A DNA stretch of 64,000 nt, taken from positions 186,001-250,000 of the forward strand of contig CAMPDV010000151.1 in the NCBI GenBank assembly GCA_946699065.1. The letters are read 5' to 3'. The position numbers and the translations under genes are program-made. The notes under the pieces were generated by a model. It saw only the letters and a list, made by a program, of their open reading frames with translations, did no database searches and had not been told where the DNA came from. Below, piece by piece: positions 1 through 11,282 of this stretch. This DNA comes from Loxodes magnus (lineage: Eukaryota > Ciliophora > Karyorelictea > Loxodida > Loxodidae). Within the stretch, counting starts at the first letter, position 1. Every line of letters begins with the position of its first letter.

Positions 1-350
1 TTATTACAAAAATGGATGGCAGCTCGGTTAGGAGAACTAGTAGGTGTAATTTAGTGCAGTACATACTGTATTGCGATTAATCTCTCACTAGATGCCTTCT
101 AATTAATTACTTAATAACTAATTCTTATTTAGATTTTACTCAAGAAAACTGGAGCATTTTATTCAAGATTCGAGAATAATCTTTAATAAGTAAATTCCTC
201 ATTTAGAGAAGCAGATGTGACTATTTAGACTTCTAGAATCTTAGCAAGAAGCACGAGAAATTTTTTAATTTTAAATATTAAAATAGAAAGATCTACGCAC
301 CAATGAGGAGGTACATGCTCTATAATAATCTGTATTTATTCAAGATAACT
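1..350 (+). mobile_element. SINE2-type structured module with hairpin tail, copy A
   Basis: Homologous to 23,451-23,865, but about 80 bases of the body are missing. It ends in a degenerate form of the shared 3' hairpin (about 290-325) and a T-rich ATTT-like tail. In copy B the same module directly follows a 241-aa ORF; here that ORF would lie left of the window. No protein is encoded. Confidence 0.6.
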
Positions 351-1250
351 TAATAATATAATATAATATAATTTAATAAGTAAGAAAAATTAAAGCATCT
401 AAACAGTAAATGTATTTAAATAATCTTTTAATTTTAAATAATTATTATAATATATGTTTGAAATTAAATTAACTTTTAAATACACTTATAATTTATATAT
501 AACATAATATTATTTTTCGAAAAAAAAAAGAGAAATAATCTTAACCATTAAATCTGCAAAGATGATTATTGAAAAAAATTACCTTTTTTAGTTTATTTTC
601 TATTTGTTATAATTATATATATTGTTGCATATTTAAATTTTATTCAAACTCAATCAACATTTTTCATCATATTTATAATTTTAACAGAGAAAATTTTATA
701 GCTTTTTCGTTTTAATTTCTAAATATTTTCACTTATTTAAATTTTTTATATCAATTTTAGCTCTTAAAATCTTATTTAATTCAAATGTAATATTTTAAAT
801 TATTTTTTTGGTATTTTTTGGTATTTTTAGATATTTAATAGATTAGAAGCTATTCTAAAAGATTCACATTAGTATTTAGGTATATTAAATTTCTATTTTA
901 GATCTATTTTTATTGGATATTTCCATGATTTATTTAATAATTTTTGAATAATCTCTTAAAAGTTAAATTTAACGATCGTCTTAATATCGTTTTATTTAGA
1001 TATTACAATTCACTCGTAGATTATTTAATTTTTGTTAAATCTTACAAAAATTAAAATATTTAATAGCGAAGATAATTAAATTATTATGTCAGATGATTTA
1101 ATATAAAAATTAATTATTTAAGATATATAAAAGAAATTTATATTTATTGTTTAACTTAGATTTAATTTTTCTTTGAGTGAAAAAAAAAACTAAATTATAA
1201 ATTATTATAGAATTTATTATTTTTAATATTAAAGCAAAATAAAAAAAATA
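351..1250. other. AT-rich upstream region of the TRIM-like gene, copy A
   Basis: About 0.9 kb of extremely AT-rich DNA, conserved with the regions upstream of the other TRIM-like copies (23,866-24,773; reverse of 45,767-46,670; 57,150-57,483 plus 58,893-59,059). The conservation suggests it moved with the gene and may hold its promoter. No specific promoter motif can be defended and no gene was recognised. Confidence 0.4.
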
Positions 1251-2888
1251 ATGTAGTCAGAATTTAACTGTCCTAAATGCAATATTTAGTTCAACTATAA
1301 GGCTAATGTACCTTAGATTCTTCAATGTAGACACAACTTATGTAAAAAATGTTGCTTTGAATTTTATTAAAAACAACAAAAAATAACTTGCCATGTGTAA
1401 AAATGCGGTTAGTAAACTTTAGATGATCTTTTAGATCTTGAAGTTAATAAGGATTTAATAATTAGAATTAATTAAAACACATCAAGTAATTGCAAACATC
1501 ATTCTAGGTAAATCACTTTCTATTGTTTTGATGATTTATAGCTTTTATGTTAGAAATGTATTGAAACTAATTATCATACAAATCATAAAGTTAAAGAAAT
1601 ATTTGAAACTTAATAAGAACTTAAAACTTAAATTCCTTAATATATCTAAAATATAAAAGAGAAGTAAAATATAATATAGAGTAACTGCTAATAAATTTAG
1701 TAAATAAGATAATAAATCATAATAAAAGATTAGGAATTTAAATAGTTTATTTAATAAAAAGCAGAATAAGCTATTGAGTTAATAAACAATAAAAGAAACT
1801 TTTATTACTAGGAACATTAAGAATTAACTGATGAGTTACTAAAAGAGATAGATAAAAGATGTTAGAATTGATAAGAAATTTAAAATAAATTAAGAGAATA
1901 AAATATTCAAGTTTCAAATAATCCTATAGAAGTAATTGAGTTTTAGTAAAAACTATAAGATATTTTAAAATGAGGAGAAGATTAAATATAAGAAAAAGAG
2001 ATATAATAGATAAACTAAATAAAGTTTAATTAATATAATAAAATATAAATAAATTTCTAGATAGATGTTTAGCAGTTTCACAAAGATTTGCAAACTATAA
2101 TTTAAAAAGGAAACTTAAACGAGTTTAAAATTCTTTTATTTGCAGTTAATAATACAAATAGTATAGTGAAATATAACGTTGAAAAAGGAAATTCTGAAAA
2201 AATATAAGTAAATACTTAAATTTTTTCAACTTATTATAGAGCATTATAAATAGCTGAAGATACTTTAGCAGTTACAGGTGGATATGTAAGTAGCACATAT
2301 AGTAATAGAATATCAATAATAAAAGATTCTTAAGTTAAAGAATATTAAATGATTACTTAGAGATATGGTCACAGTTTAGCATTTGATAAACAAAGAAATT
2401 AATTATTTATTGTTTCTGGTTATAATGGTTAATTCTTAAAGGAAAGTGAAGTGTTTAATTTGATTAATTAAAAATCTTAAAAAATAGCTGATATACCAGA
2501 AACTTATTACTTTGGTAGTGCAGTAATATTTAATGATATTTTATATAATTTTGGAGGATCTAATGGTTAAAATTATTTATAAAGTATATAGCAATATGAA
2601 ATAAATAATGATAGATGATCTAAACTATAAATTTAATTACCTCAAGCTTCTTACACTCTTTCAGTCGTTGTTAATAAGTAAATTTATATTTTTGATAATG
2701 CAAGTAGTTTAACGCAAGTAAACATTTTAGAAAATGGAAAATTAACTTAAGTAGGATAAAAATACTAAAAAAATTATGTATCTACAATTCCACTTTGTAA
2801 AAACAACTAAATTTATTTTTACGATGATGGTTTAAAATTATCATTATTCGATGTAAAGAGTTTAAAGTGGGAAAATAAAAATATTTGA
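1251..2888 (+). CDS. TRIM-like RING/B-box/coiled-coil/Kelch protein, copy A
   Basis: 545 aa when TAA and TAG are Gln and internal TGA is Trp. A RING-like zinc finger uses Cys7, Cys10, Cys26, His28, Cys31, Cys34, Cys47 and Cys52; the last pair is spaced by four rather than two. A B-box type 2 finger with exact spacing follows (Cys81, His84, Cys92, Cys100, Cys103, His109, His112). A coiled coil fills about residues 115-280, and the last ~250 residues contain Kelch-like beta-propeller repeats with Gly-Gly pairs and spaced Tyr/Trp. Known proteins of this layout are E3 ubiquitin ligases; that activity is inferred. In-frame TGA occurs at 1,869, 1,971 and 2,616 (Trp 207, 241, 456) and at the presumed stop 2,886. 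The ATG precedes the first RING cysteine by six residues and is shared by all four copies. Confidence 0.85.
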
Positions 2889-3059
2889 AAATAAAATAAA
2901 CGGTCTTAATATAATATTAATCTTAATATTTTTTACATTAATTTACTCATTATATGTATATATTTATATTTTTTTAAATAAAAGTATTTTAATATTATAT
3001 ATATATGTAGATATTTTTAACTTTCAAAAAATTTTAATTTTTCTTAGACTAAAAATTAA

Positions 3060-3720
3060 ATTTATAATTAAGTATAAAAGATAAATTTTCATTGATGCAT
3101 TCAGATACATTTCAAACTCTTCCATCAACCTACAAAGTTTTTCGGAGATTATTTAAAGATTTTATTTTTTTTATCAGATCTTGAATAATTCTCTTGCTTT
3201 ATTTTCTATTTTACAGTATTACTATGTTTTTTCCTAATAATTATACTAGTTTCATTCTAATTTCTCATGTTACTTCTTATATTTTTTCTTAAATTCTTAT
3301 TGTTTTTTCTTATCCTTTGAATAGTAATAACATTTGAATACTAGAAACTACTGAAATTTTGAAATTTTATGAATTGCAATAAAAGCAACTTTTCTTTCAT
3401 AGTTATGTTCTATTAAACTTTATTTTTTTATTTTCCTTCTTTCACTTCTAAAATCTTGCGTTTCATTTTTTTTGCTATTTTCGAACTATCTTCTCTATTC
3501 TTTCAACTTACTCACTGTTTCAAACTATAGTTGATATATTTATTATTTAGCTTTATAAAATTATCTGAGATTCTTTTAAATCTTGTTCCGTAGCATGATT
3601 CTGAATATATTTCTTCATGCTTAGTAAGATTTTCAATTATTTTTCGTTATTCTTCTTAAATCACTTGATCTTTTCTCGTAAGATTACGATATTATATAAA
3701 ATGGTGCCTTAAAACTAACA
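3060..3720 (-). other. Conserved, probably coding block downstream of TRIM copy A
   Basis: This less AT-extreme block is conserved at 26,590-27,240 and, inverted, at 43,350-43,960. On the minus strand, with reassigned stops, two frames give plausible basic, Lys/Gln-rich protein. One reads Met-Lys-Lys-Trp-Ile-Gln and continues open in copies B and C; another contains a conserved stretch Leu-Met-Glu-Glu-Phe-Glu. I could not decide the frame. It would converge on the TRIM-like gene. No family recognised. Confidence 0.35.
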
Positions 3721-3780
3721 AATCTCTCCAGCAAAACCTATTTTTAGTAGGATGAATCCAATTATCTCTACCTTCTTTAG

Positions 3781-4350
3781 ATGGAGAATCAAAATTTGAT
3801 AAAGGCAATTACTGAGTTTTATGAACGAATTTAATAACTAGCCAACACTATGAAAATTCTAAAATCTGAAAACTCAATTTTAAGATAAGAAATAGATCTA
3901 AACTATCCTGTAAATTTAAGGAAGAATCTCATAGAAAGAATATATCGTAAAGAAATTTAAAGCCCTAGAAACTCTAAACCAGAAAAACTATAAAAAATCA
4001 GCTATTCAATGGATATAGAACAAATACCATTAACATAAGAGATTCCATATCAGAAAGTAGTATAAGTTGGTACTGCAAGCAGTCAGAGCATAATGCTAAG
4101 AAATGCTTAAAAGTTTAATAAAAATAAAAGAAAATAATATAAAATAAATGGAAAGATATATTTTAAATATACTGTATAAGTTAAAGCTAGCTTTATCGGA
4201 AAAAAATGCTTTAACTGAACAAATAAGCTCATTATATCTAATAAGCAGTCAATTAAATAGAAAATGAATGGAATTTAACTATCAGAAAAAATTAAGAAGA
4301 ATAATCTTAAAATTTTGAAGATTCATGATAGTGAGACCAAGCAAATTTGA
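3781..4350 (+). CDS. ORF1-like coiled-coil protein with damaged CCHC knuckle, copy A
   Basis: The ATG opens a strong coiled coil (Met-Glu-Asn-Gln-Asn-Leu-Ile-Lys, then about 40 residues). From ATG to TGA at 4,348 the frame is 189 aa, and copies B and C give 190 and 191 aa with TGA at the equivalent place. In another frame near 4,065-4,110 a zinc knuckle is visible (Ser-x2-Cys-x4-His-x4-Cys; copy B keeps the first Cys), followed by a Leu-Tyr-Arg-Lys-Lys motif. Those two features identify the ORF1 family seen at 9.9, 11.3, 21.3 and 57.9 kb. The single-frame ORF may therefore be a frameshifted relic rather than the original protein. Confidence 0.5.
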
Positions 4351-4375
4351 TGTTAACACTTTTTTATAAATAAAT

Positions 4376-4691
4376 AATATTATAGAGAGCATAGCCCGAT
4401 AATGACATATAACTCTTTAATTAAAATCTATTCAATTTTAAAAAAGGTTCTACATTACAGTCTTATCCAGTGCTAGCATTCCTTGGAATATTTTGTCTTC
4501 ATCAGGATCAGTGTCGGAGTGCTGCCCTAAGAAACCTTAGTATCTGGCATCATTTAACAAAACGTTATTTGATGCCTCAGTCTTATCTCGCTTGTCTCCT
4601 GCCGAGATTCTTGCTCCGTTCTTCACATGGAGTATTTCCTGGTAACAGAGTTAAAATCAATCACATTGGAAGGATTTTCCTCTCTATTTAA
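4376..4691 (-). mobile_element. SINE1 element, copy A1
   Basis: About 315 bp, GC-richer than its surroundings, with no convincing protein. Read on the minus strand it starts near AGAGAGG and ends in the shared imperfect hairpin and ATAAT. Related copies lie at 6,027, 14,068, 27,906, 29,489, 42,368 and 63,529. No clear tRNA-like A or B box was found, so the RNA ancestry of the family is unknown. This copy is diverged from the 6,027-6,354 subfamily. Confidence 0.65.
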
Positions 4692-6026
4692 ATTATATAC
4701 AATAAATTAATTTGTTGTAAACTAAACAAAGATAAGATCATAATAATAAATTATGTTATTTTATGTTAGTGATATTTAAATTTTTTTGTCAAACATACCA
4801 ATAAGTTTTAGTACATTCAGAAACCTCTTAGTACAATCATTAATTAATCTATTTTATAGGTTTTAGTTTAGAGTTTGAGTTACAATTAATTTATAGCAGC
4901 CATCTGATTATTTCTAAGATTGTAAGATTTTCAAGTGCATCTACTTATTAGAAATTAATAAAAATCATTTTTATAATACTCGATATCATTTTTTTATTTG
5001 CTATAATAATAAGATAATCATTAATAATCGCTAATATAAAAAAGTTTATTCCAGATAGATAAATTATTTTAAATGATATATATTAAATATAGTAAACAAA
5101 AAATAGTTTATATAAGTTTGATTATTAGAATAATATCTTGCACATTATTTTCTCAGATATCAACTATCATCTTTAAAAAAGATACATTTAGATACTCTAT
5201 TTTATATCCATATATAATAATGGAAGTTATGCTAATTCAAATGTAATAAAAGGGGGATGGTGTTTGAAAAAATTTTCTTAGATTATTAATTTTTTACTAA
5301 CTAATAAATAAAATAATGTAAAATTATAAAGCAAGGAATGGTTGAAAAAGATTTACTATTTGCATAAATTCTTGAATGTTAAGAAAAGATTTCGAAATAA
5401 ATATGATTGCTAAGCATTAAAATATTATTAGTTTAAAAAGGAAATTATTATGTTTTAATGATAACCTCAAGTTTATGCTTTTTTTTACAAGAGAAATTGT
5501 TTCTGCTTATTGAAATTAAAAGAAAAATGTATTTTAAGCTTAAAAAATCTCGAAAAGAAAATTTAAAATATATGTCACTTTAATTTAGCAACGCAAATGG
5601 AATTATACTTTAAAATAATAATGAATAAGTGTATTTTTAAGGCTTTTACGATTAATTTCTATAATTTAAAATAAAATTAACTAATTCAAATTAAAAGCAT
5701 TTTTGGAAAATATAATGTTAAAAATTAATCACTATCAGCGAGCAGATACTCAGATTCCATTGTTTAAAAAAGTTCACTTTCTAAATTAATCATTTTATAT
5801 GCGAGATTCTTCTTTCTTAACTTCTCATTATATGTTAGATAAAAAGTAGTAATAATTCTCCAAATCTTCTTAAAGATTATCGTGTTTTGTCTACAGATTT
5901 TCTTGAAGTTCTACTACAGATATAGTTTTTTTCTTTGGTGCTTGTAAGCTAATTTACATTATTACTTTTCTAATGGAATTTTACATGTATTTTGAGAGCT
6001 GCTTTTATATTTGTTGCAAAATTGAT
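4692..6026. other. AT-rich region between SINE1 copies, copy A
   Basis: Conserved with 28,217-29,488; its first ~320 bases are also inverted at 41,923-42,367. Most of it is very AT-rich. At 5,790-5,990 the minus strand shows a possible coiled coil (Val-Glu-Leu-Gln-Glu-Asn-Leu), but copy B carries frame changes there. Otherwise nothing was recognised. Confidence 0.3.
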
Positions 6027-6354
6027 AAATAAATAATTTCGATTATAGAGTGTGTAGCACTCTTGATGATGTGCAGCTCATTAAATTAATTTTATTTAAA
6101 ATCAATAAAATTTCTCCTTGGAAGTTTCCTCCAGTGCTTCACTCCTTTGGAAATTCTGTCTTCTATTAGGTATGGCCGGAGTGATATCCCAAGTGACCTA
6201 ATTGTCTGGCATCTTTCAACAACCGTTACTCAATGTCTCCAGTTATTTTCTCTTGGCTCTTACCAAGATTCTTGGTCAGTTTTTCGCTTCCGAAGTACTT
6301 CTTGGTACTATACATTAAGTTAATCTCGGTTGGAGGATTGCTTCTCCCTATCCA
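6027..6354 (-). mobile_element. SINE1 element, copy A2
   Basis: On the minus strand it begins with AGGGAGAAGCAAT, runs about 280 bp, and ends in the hairpin GAGCTGCACAT.../...GTGCTACACACTC followed by an ATTT-rich tail. It is present at the orthologous place in copy B (29,489), so it predates that duplication. Confidence 0.7.
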
Positions 6355-6360
6355 AAATAT

Positions 6361-6880
6361 ATAAATAAATAAATAAATTTGATTATAGAGCGCGTAGCAC
6401 TCTCGTTGGTGCGCAGCTCTTTAAAAAAAAATGTTTAATACTGACAAGAATGTTTGTTACTGATAAAATTATCAGATACTGGTGGACCTTGTTCAATACT
6501 GGTATAATTATTCAGTACTGATAAAAATGTTCAATACTGATATAATTTTAGAATACTCGTAATCTTTAATACTTGCTGGAGGTCCAAGGACATGGCAGGA
6601 TTGTGTCTCATTACATCACCAAAGCAGAGGACGACATGTGTCAATTATGGGTACTTAAATTCCCCACCTCTGATGAAGCTCGCAATATTATTTCTTTTTC
6701 GTTCCAGTATTAAAAATAAACGAAACCAAGTCAAGCCAACTTCGAAGGCCTAAGAATCTTATGTCTCGAGGTCAAACCAAAGCAAAGAAGACATAAAGTC
6801 GATTATGGGTACTTAACTTCCCCAACCTCTGATGAAGACGACCTTGTTGTTCACCTTCCAACAACTATGGCGGTTTTAAA
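6361..6880 (-). mobile_element. SINE3 element with internal duplication, copy A
   Basis: On the minus strand it begins AAAACCGCCATAGTTGTT and ends with a near-perfect copy of the shared hairpin (GAGCTGCGCACC...GTGCTACGCGCTC) and an ATTTATTTATTT tail. Several short units ending in CAGTAC/ATTGAA form the 3' third. An internal segment around GGGTACTTAA and CATCAGAGG is present twice. Copy B has an empty site here; AAAATAT flanks both ends as a likely target-site duplication. Confidence 0.75.
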
Positions 6881-7734
6881 ATATTATATATAATAATATA
6901 TAAATGAACTGAAGTCATTCTACCTTTCAATCAGATTCATCACTTTAAAGTTTATTAGTTTCGTGAAATATTCCATTTCCAGTCTTCTTCAGGACCATCT
7001 TCTTTTCTACATATCTATCGGTAATGAATAAATCCATTTTTATTAAAAGTAACTTACTTCAGTCAAGCCACATTCCAAATATATTATAATTTCTTCTTTA
7101 CTGAACATGAGCAAAGTCCATCAAGATTTAACTCTCACTGTCATTTTTTCTTGTTAAAATAAGACATACTTTGAGCAATTTAAGCAACCGAACGAAAATT
7201 ATACTTTTAATTTTCTTGAAAAGCTTTCGTTTGAATCATCAGCAATATATTTATTATGTCCAAATCTTATGTAATAAGAATTGCTTTTTTCCACTCATGT
7301 AAGAAAATGTATTCTGATATATTATTAGGCTTTAAGCAAAAAGGATCAATAATAGACATATTTTAAAGGAAAATGCTTACTGTCAGTTCTACGAAATGAT
7401 TGAATTTTCTTTATATCTGGTCAATTCTGATCTTTACTGATTAAACATTTCAGTTTTCAGCTTAAGAAAGAAAAAAAAGGCATACAATTTTTCCTTTAAG
7501 ATCTTAACGTTATCAAAAGTCTAAAAATCTCTTATTGAATAAATTTGAGTTCTAAAGCATTATTACTTAACGAAACAGATTAAGATGGATACTGTTTAGA
7601 AATAACTTTTTGTAAGAAATATAACATTTTATTTTTTTAATAAGGATTTGCTTTACCCTTTATTCTTAATCTTTATTACTTTCTCTAAATAACTATCTTT
7701 TATAAGCATTAATCTGCCATTAAAAGAATTTCTA
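6881..7734. other. Region upstream of the truncated reverse transcriptase, copy A
   Basis: Matches 29,817-29,977 plus 30,333-30,986 in copy B. It includes a mixed-composition stretch (6,900-7,080) and then AT-rich DNA. No ORF with recognisable motifs in either strand. Confidence 0.25.
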
Positions 7735-9300
7735 TTAGAAAAAACGTTTGATACCATTATCAGAATTTTCTATTTGGACATTTACGTAGAATTAAGCTCC
7801 CTCTTGCTCTAATAAATTGTCTTGATTCATTTTATTCTTATCTAGACGTTAGATTTCTTTTGGATGGAACATTATCGAGAAATTTGAATTATACCAATGA
7901 GGGTTTACAAGGAAGTTCTCATGGTCCAGTTCTCGCCATTATCTTCTCTGGCATCATAATTAGATATTTGCAAACTTTTTAAAAACAACTTGGTTTTAAA
8001 ATTTGTGGACGTTTATTTGTTTCCAAAGCTTGGGCAGATGACTTATTATTGCTATCTAATGAAGATAATATGAATTAATTAATTTAGGCCACATGTGAAG
8101 TATTTGGTTTAGTTAAATTGACAATAAACGCTGAAAAATGTGAATATATCTGCTTTAAAAATATTTAACAAATTTAAATATCACAATTAGTCACCTATCT
8201 AGGATATGTTATTAATGAAAATTAAAACTATAAAGCTCATTATTAAGAAGTTTCAATGAAGTACAAAAAATGTGTGAGTGGGTCTATTTAAAAGTTATCT
8301 AAATATAAATTATTACTCCTTAGAACTTTAAATAGATTTTTCGAACATTTATACTACCAAAGGTAAAGTATGGGTAAGATGTAATTCCTTGGGCTATTCT
8401 TCGGGGTATAAAAAAATAAAACATAATATAACCACTAGCTAAAGAAAAGTAGCAAAATGTACTTTACAAAGCCCTAATTCAACTTTTATGGAATCTAGCT
8501 TTATTGATTTGAATAGGCTACCTTTTGAATATTACATTGCAATGAGGTTCTTCAAATTCTATATAAAACTTTTTCGCTGAATCTTAAACGGATTCCAACT
8601 CTGATGAAGCGTTTCTTTTTAACAAAGCAAAGAACAATAACCTTAAATATTTAAGAATCTAAATTAAATGACTTAACATTTTCAAATAGACCTTTAAGAT
8701 ACTAGTAGCAGCAAATAATATTTAAACAAAATTTGAAATAAATTAGAATAAAAGCTTTATTAAGATGCAATAGGAAGGATGAGTGCGATTCCTACTACAT
8801 GCATTTATTTTGATTAATAAGATAATAACATTAATTAACAGAATTTTCCAACTATACTTACACGATATTAAACAAGGCAATGATTCGAGAAATAGTATCA
8901 ATTTACAAATTTTGGATTTTTAGATACAATTTTTTGTATGATTTGAAATAAAGACACTATTAAATAAAACATTCTGAAATTTACATTTGCGGAGAATAAG
9001 ATACCTATTAACATATTTCTTAATGTGAAGCTCTGCAAGATTTAATAGAAGAATTTAAAGATTTCAGGAATTACAATTTACTTAAACTTATAACTTACAA
9101 CCAATATTACATTAATCTAAACTTCCCTACTCGAAGATAACTTTAATAAATTGACTAAAGGATTAAATACTTTCATTCAAAGTTGCTTCGCTGAAGAAAT
9201 TAAATTTTAGATCAAAATGATGAACAAGTGTAAGAGATATTGGAAAAATTTTGTAAGTGAGCAAGTGAAAAAAAAAATTATAGAAAATTGAATCAAGATT
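7735..9300 (+). pseudogene. 5'-truncated non-LTR reverse transcriptase, copy A
   Basis: The coding match starts abruptly inside the RT domain at the Glu-Lys-Thr-Phe-Asp motif, as expected for a 5'-truncated LINE. Then follow the Gly-Leu-Gln-Gly-Ser-Ser motif (domain with the conserved QG), Ala-Trp-Ala-Asp-Asp (8,028-8,042; catalytic pair intact, Trp in the usual Tyr/Phe place), the thumb-region Tyr-Leu-Gly-Tyr, and Ile-Asp-Leu-Asn-x-Leu-Pro. A C-terminal zinc-finger-like segment lies at 8,985-9,030 (Cys-Gly-Glu, then His-x4-Cys); the first Cys of the usual pair is missing. Several frame changes, for example near 7,775. APE endonuclease is absent. Confidence 0.8.
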
Positions 9301-9861
9301 GCTTAAATGGAAGATGCAAAACATTTTTTATTACCTATATAAAATATGGTAAAAACATGTTAAACTTTAATTAATTAAGAATTTCTATCAAGTTTTCATT
9401 AAGAGTTATTATTTTTTAATTAGAAGAAATGTGTGCTATTGCAATAAAAAACGAGAAAAATAATGTGAAAAAACAAAATTCATAATAATTCGTAGAATGT
9501 TAATAAATAGTAAAAAGAAGAAAAAACAAATAAATAAAAAATAGAATATAAATAAAAATAGTTAATTAAAAGCAAAAATAAATAAAATAAATTTTCAAGA
9601 AAGTATCTTATTAAAAAATTTAAATAAAGATCATAAAAACTTTATATATATAATTTTAATTAAACCCTCTAAACGTAAGAATAAACACTAAAACGATTTT
9701 AAAACCTCATGATAAACTACTTTTTATATTCTTTAGTTATAATTTTTAGATAAGAACTTGTAAGCAGCTTTTCTTGAAAAAGATTTAAAATCGATAATTT
9801 GTTCTACAAAATATTTAAAAGCTTAATTCTGTAGATTAAATTAAATTAAAGTGTTAAAAAA
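9301..9861. other. AT-rich flank and partial satellite unit, copy A
   Basis: Contains the first part of a satellite unit (from 9,628) that recurs at 12,231, 13,021, 33,747 and 34,492. The unit is interrupted near 9,845 by the ORF1-only elements that follow. No gene. Confidence 0.5.
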
Positions 9862-10753
9862 GGATCGTCTACTTAAGAGCTTCCTACTTCCCTATCCAAC
9901 CAATAGGAACTTGATCTCTAGGTGGTCTTCTCCTCCCTTCACTGTCAAGTTTTCGGAATGGTTGTCTCTTCATATAGCTTGCTTTCTTCTTATAAATTTC
10001 TCCACTCCTGGTTGGGTAAAATTAGGTTAGGTCATTCCATATTTTCTATTAAATCTTCTTTCTCTTCCAGCATCGTCTCCATAGGTGGTCTGTTCTCCTG
10101 CAGATGTAACATTTTTTCCTAAAATATTTCTCTTTAGTTTGTTCAATTGGCTTATTATTCTCTTATTCGATCTCCATTGGGGTCAATTGCATAGCCAATT
10201 ATTTTACACTTGTCTCTAATTTTTCCAATTTGATATGAATATTTTCATTCGATTCGTATAATTGTTCTAGCTGCCTATCGAATTCGTCAATTCTGATATT
10301 CATTGCAGCCTGGTTTAAGTTTCTAGGAGCATGGGTTTCCTCATCTTCTAAATGCTCTTGCTGTTCTTAAGCTAGATCTTCAATCTGTTTTTCCAGGTCT
10401 TTATTTTTTCCTATTAATGCTAAGATAAGCTTAGCCATTTCCTCCTTCGTCATTCCTAAGATTTGTTCTTTATTGAGATCTCCGAGGTCCATGTAGGGGT
10501 TGAATGTCCTAATCTAGGCCTGAAAGTTACTAATCTTTTGCTTCTTGGGAAGGTCCTCAGTCGATATTGTTGCATGTTAGTGTTTCTAGGGTTGTCTGGG
10601 GTGTTGTTTAGAGTTGCTCCTATATGGTTTAAGAAGAAGGTTAGGTTTTGGAAGTTGAAGTGTGATGTTTAGAAATTTAGGTTTCCTGCTTCCTCTCTTC
10701 CTTTTTAGCTTAGAAAGAGGTGGTATAGAAGCCTTTTTGAAACCTTCTACCAT
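9862..10753 (-). CDS. ORF1 zinc-knuckle protein of an ORF1-only retroelement (best-preserved copy)
   Basis: Reads about 295 aa in one frame from ATG at 10,753, with Gln for TAA/TAG and no TGA. Order: a basic Pro-rich N-terminus (Lys-Arg-Lys-Arg and similar), a coiled coil (about 95-215), a CCHC knuckle Cys-Tyr-Ile-Cys-x4-His-Leu-Trp-Arg-Arg-Cys (TGG at 10,079), then Tyr-Pro-Thr-Arg-Ser-Gly-Glu-Ile-Tyr-Lys-Lys-Lys and a basic Arg/Pro tail. This layout is that of a nucleic-acid-binding ORF1 protein of non-LTR elements. No TGA stop follows closely, so the C-terminal end is uncertain. No reverse transcriptase is attached. It is less AT-rich than its surroundings. Confidence 0.7.
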
Positions 10754-11282
10754 ATTTTTTTTAATATTCTTTGAAAAACTATAATATAAAAGATTAAATC
10801 AGTCTTTAAAAGAATTTCATCGAGTTTTTTTTAAGAGTCTTGATTTTTTTACAAAAAAATGTGTGATATTTTAAAAAAATAAATAAGAAAACAATATTGA
10901 AAATAATATTTTAAGAATAGATAAAAAAGAAATATTTAAAGAAAGTATTTAAAATACCTTAAAAATTATAAATAACTGGAAAATGCGAAAAAGTACAAAG
11001 TAAATTTTTATAAAATTTAATATATGCTTATTAATATAAATTCCGCAATAATTAAAAATTAAAGGAACATTTCTTTTTTGAAAAAAATAAGAAATTGAAT
11101 TTTTAAAACAAAATAAATAAAAGAAAAAAATATAGCAAGTAAAAAAATATTCAAAATAGAAAGCAAAAAAAGGTGAAATAAACAAAAAAATAAAAAATGA
11201 AAAAAAAGCAAGCTAAATTTATTTGAAAAAAAATCATACATAAAAAATGCCCAAGATCTAAGATCATATAAAAAATTAACAA
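10754..11282. other. AT-rich spacer between two divergent ORF1-only elements
   Basis: Extremely AT-rich, lies between the 5' ends of the divergent elements at 9,862 and 11,283. It may contain both 5' UTRs. Nothing recognisable; standard-code ORFs here are poly-Phe/Lys composition artefacts. Confidence 0.3.

Larger units (their letters stand above)
1..9845 (+). repeat. Large direct repeat, copy A
   Basis: This block matches 23,437-34,010 (copy B) in the same order and orientation. In order it holds a structured UTR module, the TRIM-like gene, a conserved block of uncertain coding frame, an ORF1-like gene, two SINE1 copies, a truncated reverse transcriptase and the start of a satellite unit. 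Copy A carries a SINE3 at 6,361-6,880 that B lacks at that site. It lacks the ORF1-only element found in B at 31,000-31,843 and the SINE3 found in B at 29,978-30,332. The left end is cut by the window edge. The alignment was done by eye, so the ends are approximate. Confidence 0.85.

Noticed and set aside
4216..4218. TGA in copy A versus TGG in copy B (27,743) of the ORF1-like gene as proof of TGA=Trp
   Set aside because: The knuckle and Tyr-Arg-Lys-Lys motif indicate that the ancestral frame here is a different one, so this pair cannot be used; other pairs are better.
4470..4691. Standard-code 73-aa ORF
   Set aside because: It lies in SINE1, read on the opposite strand to the element; no copy conserves it as a protein.
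10463..10672. 69-aa plus-strand ORF
   Set aside because: Shadow of the minus-strand ORF1 whose knuckle and coiled coil are clear.
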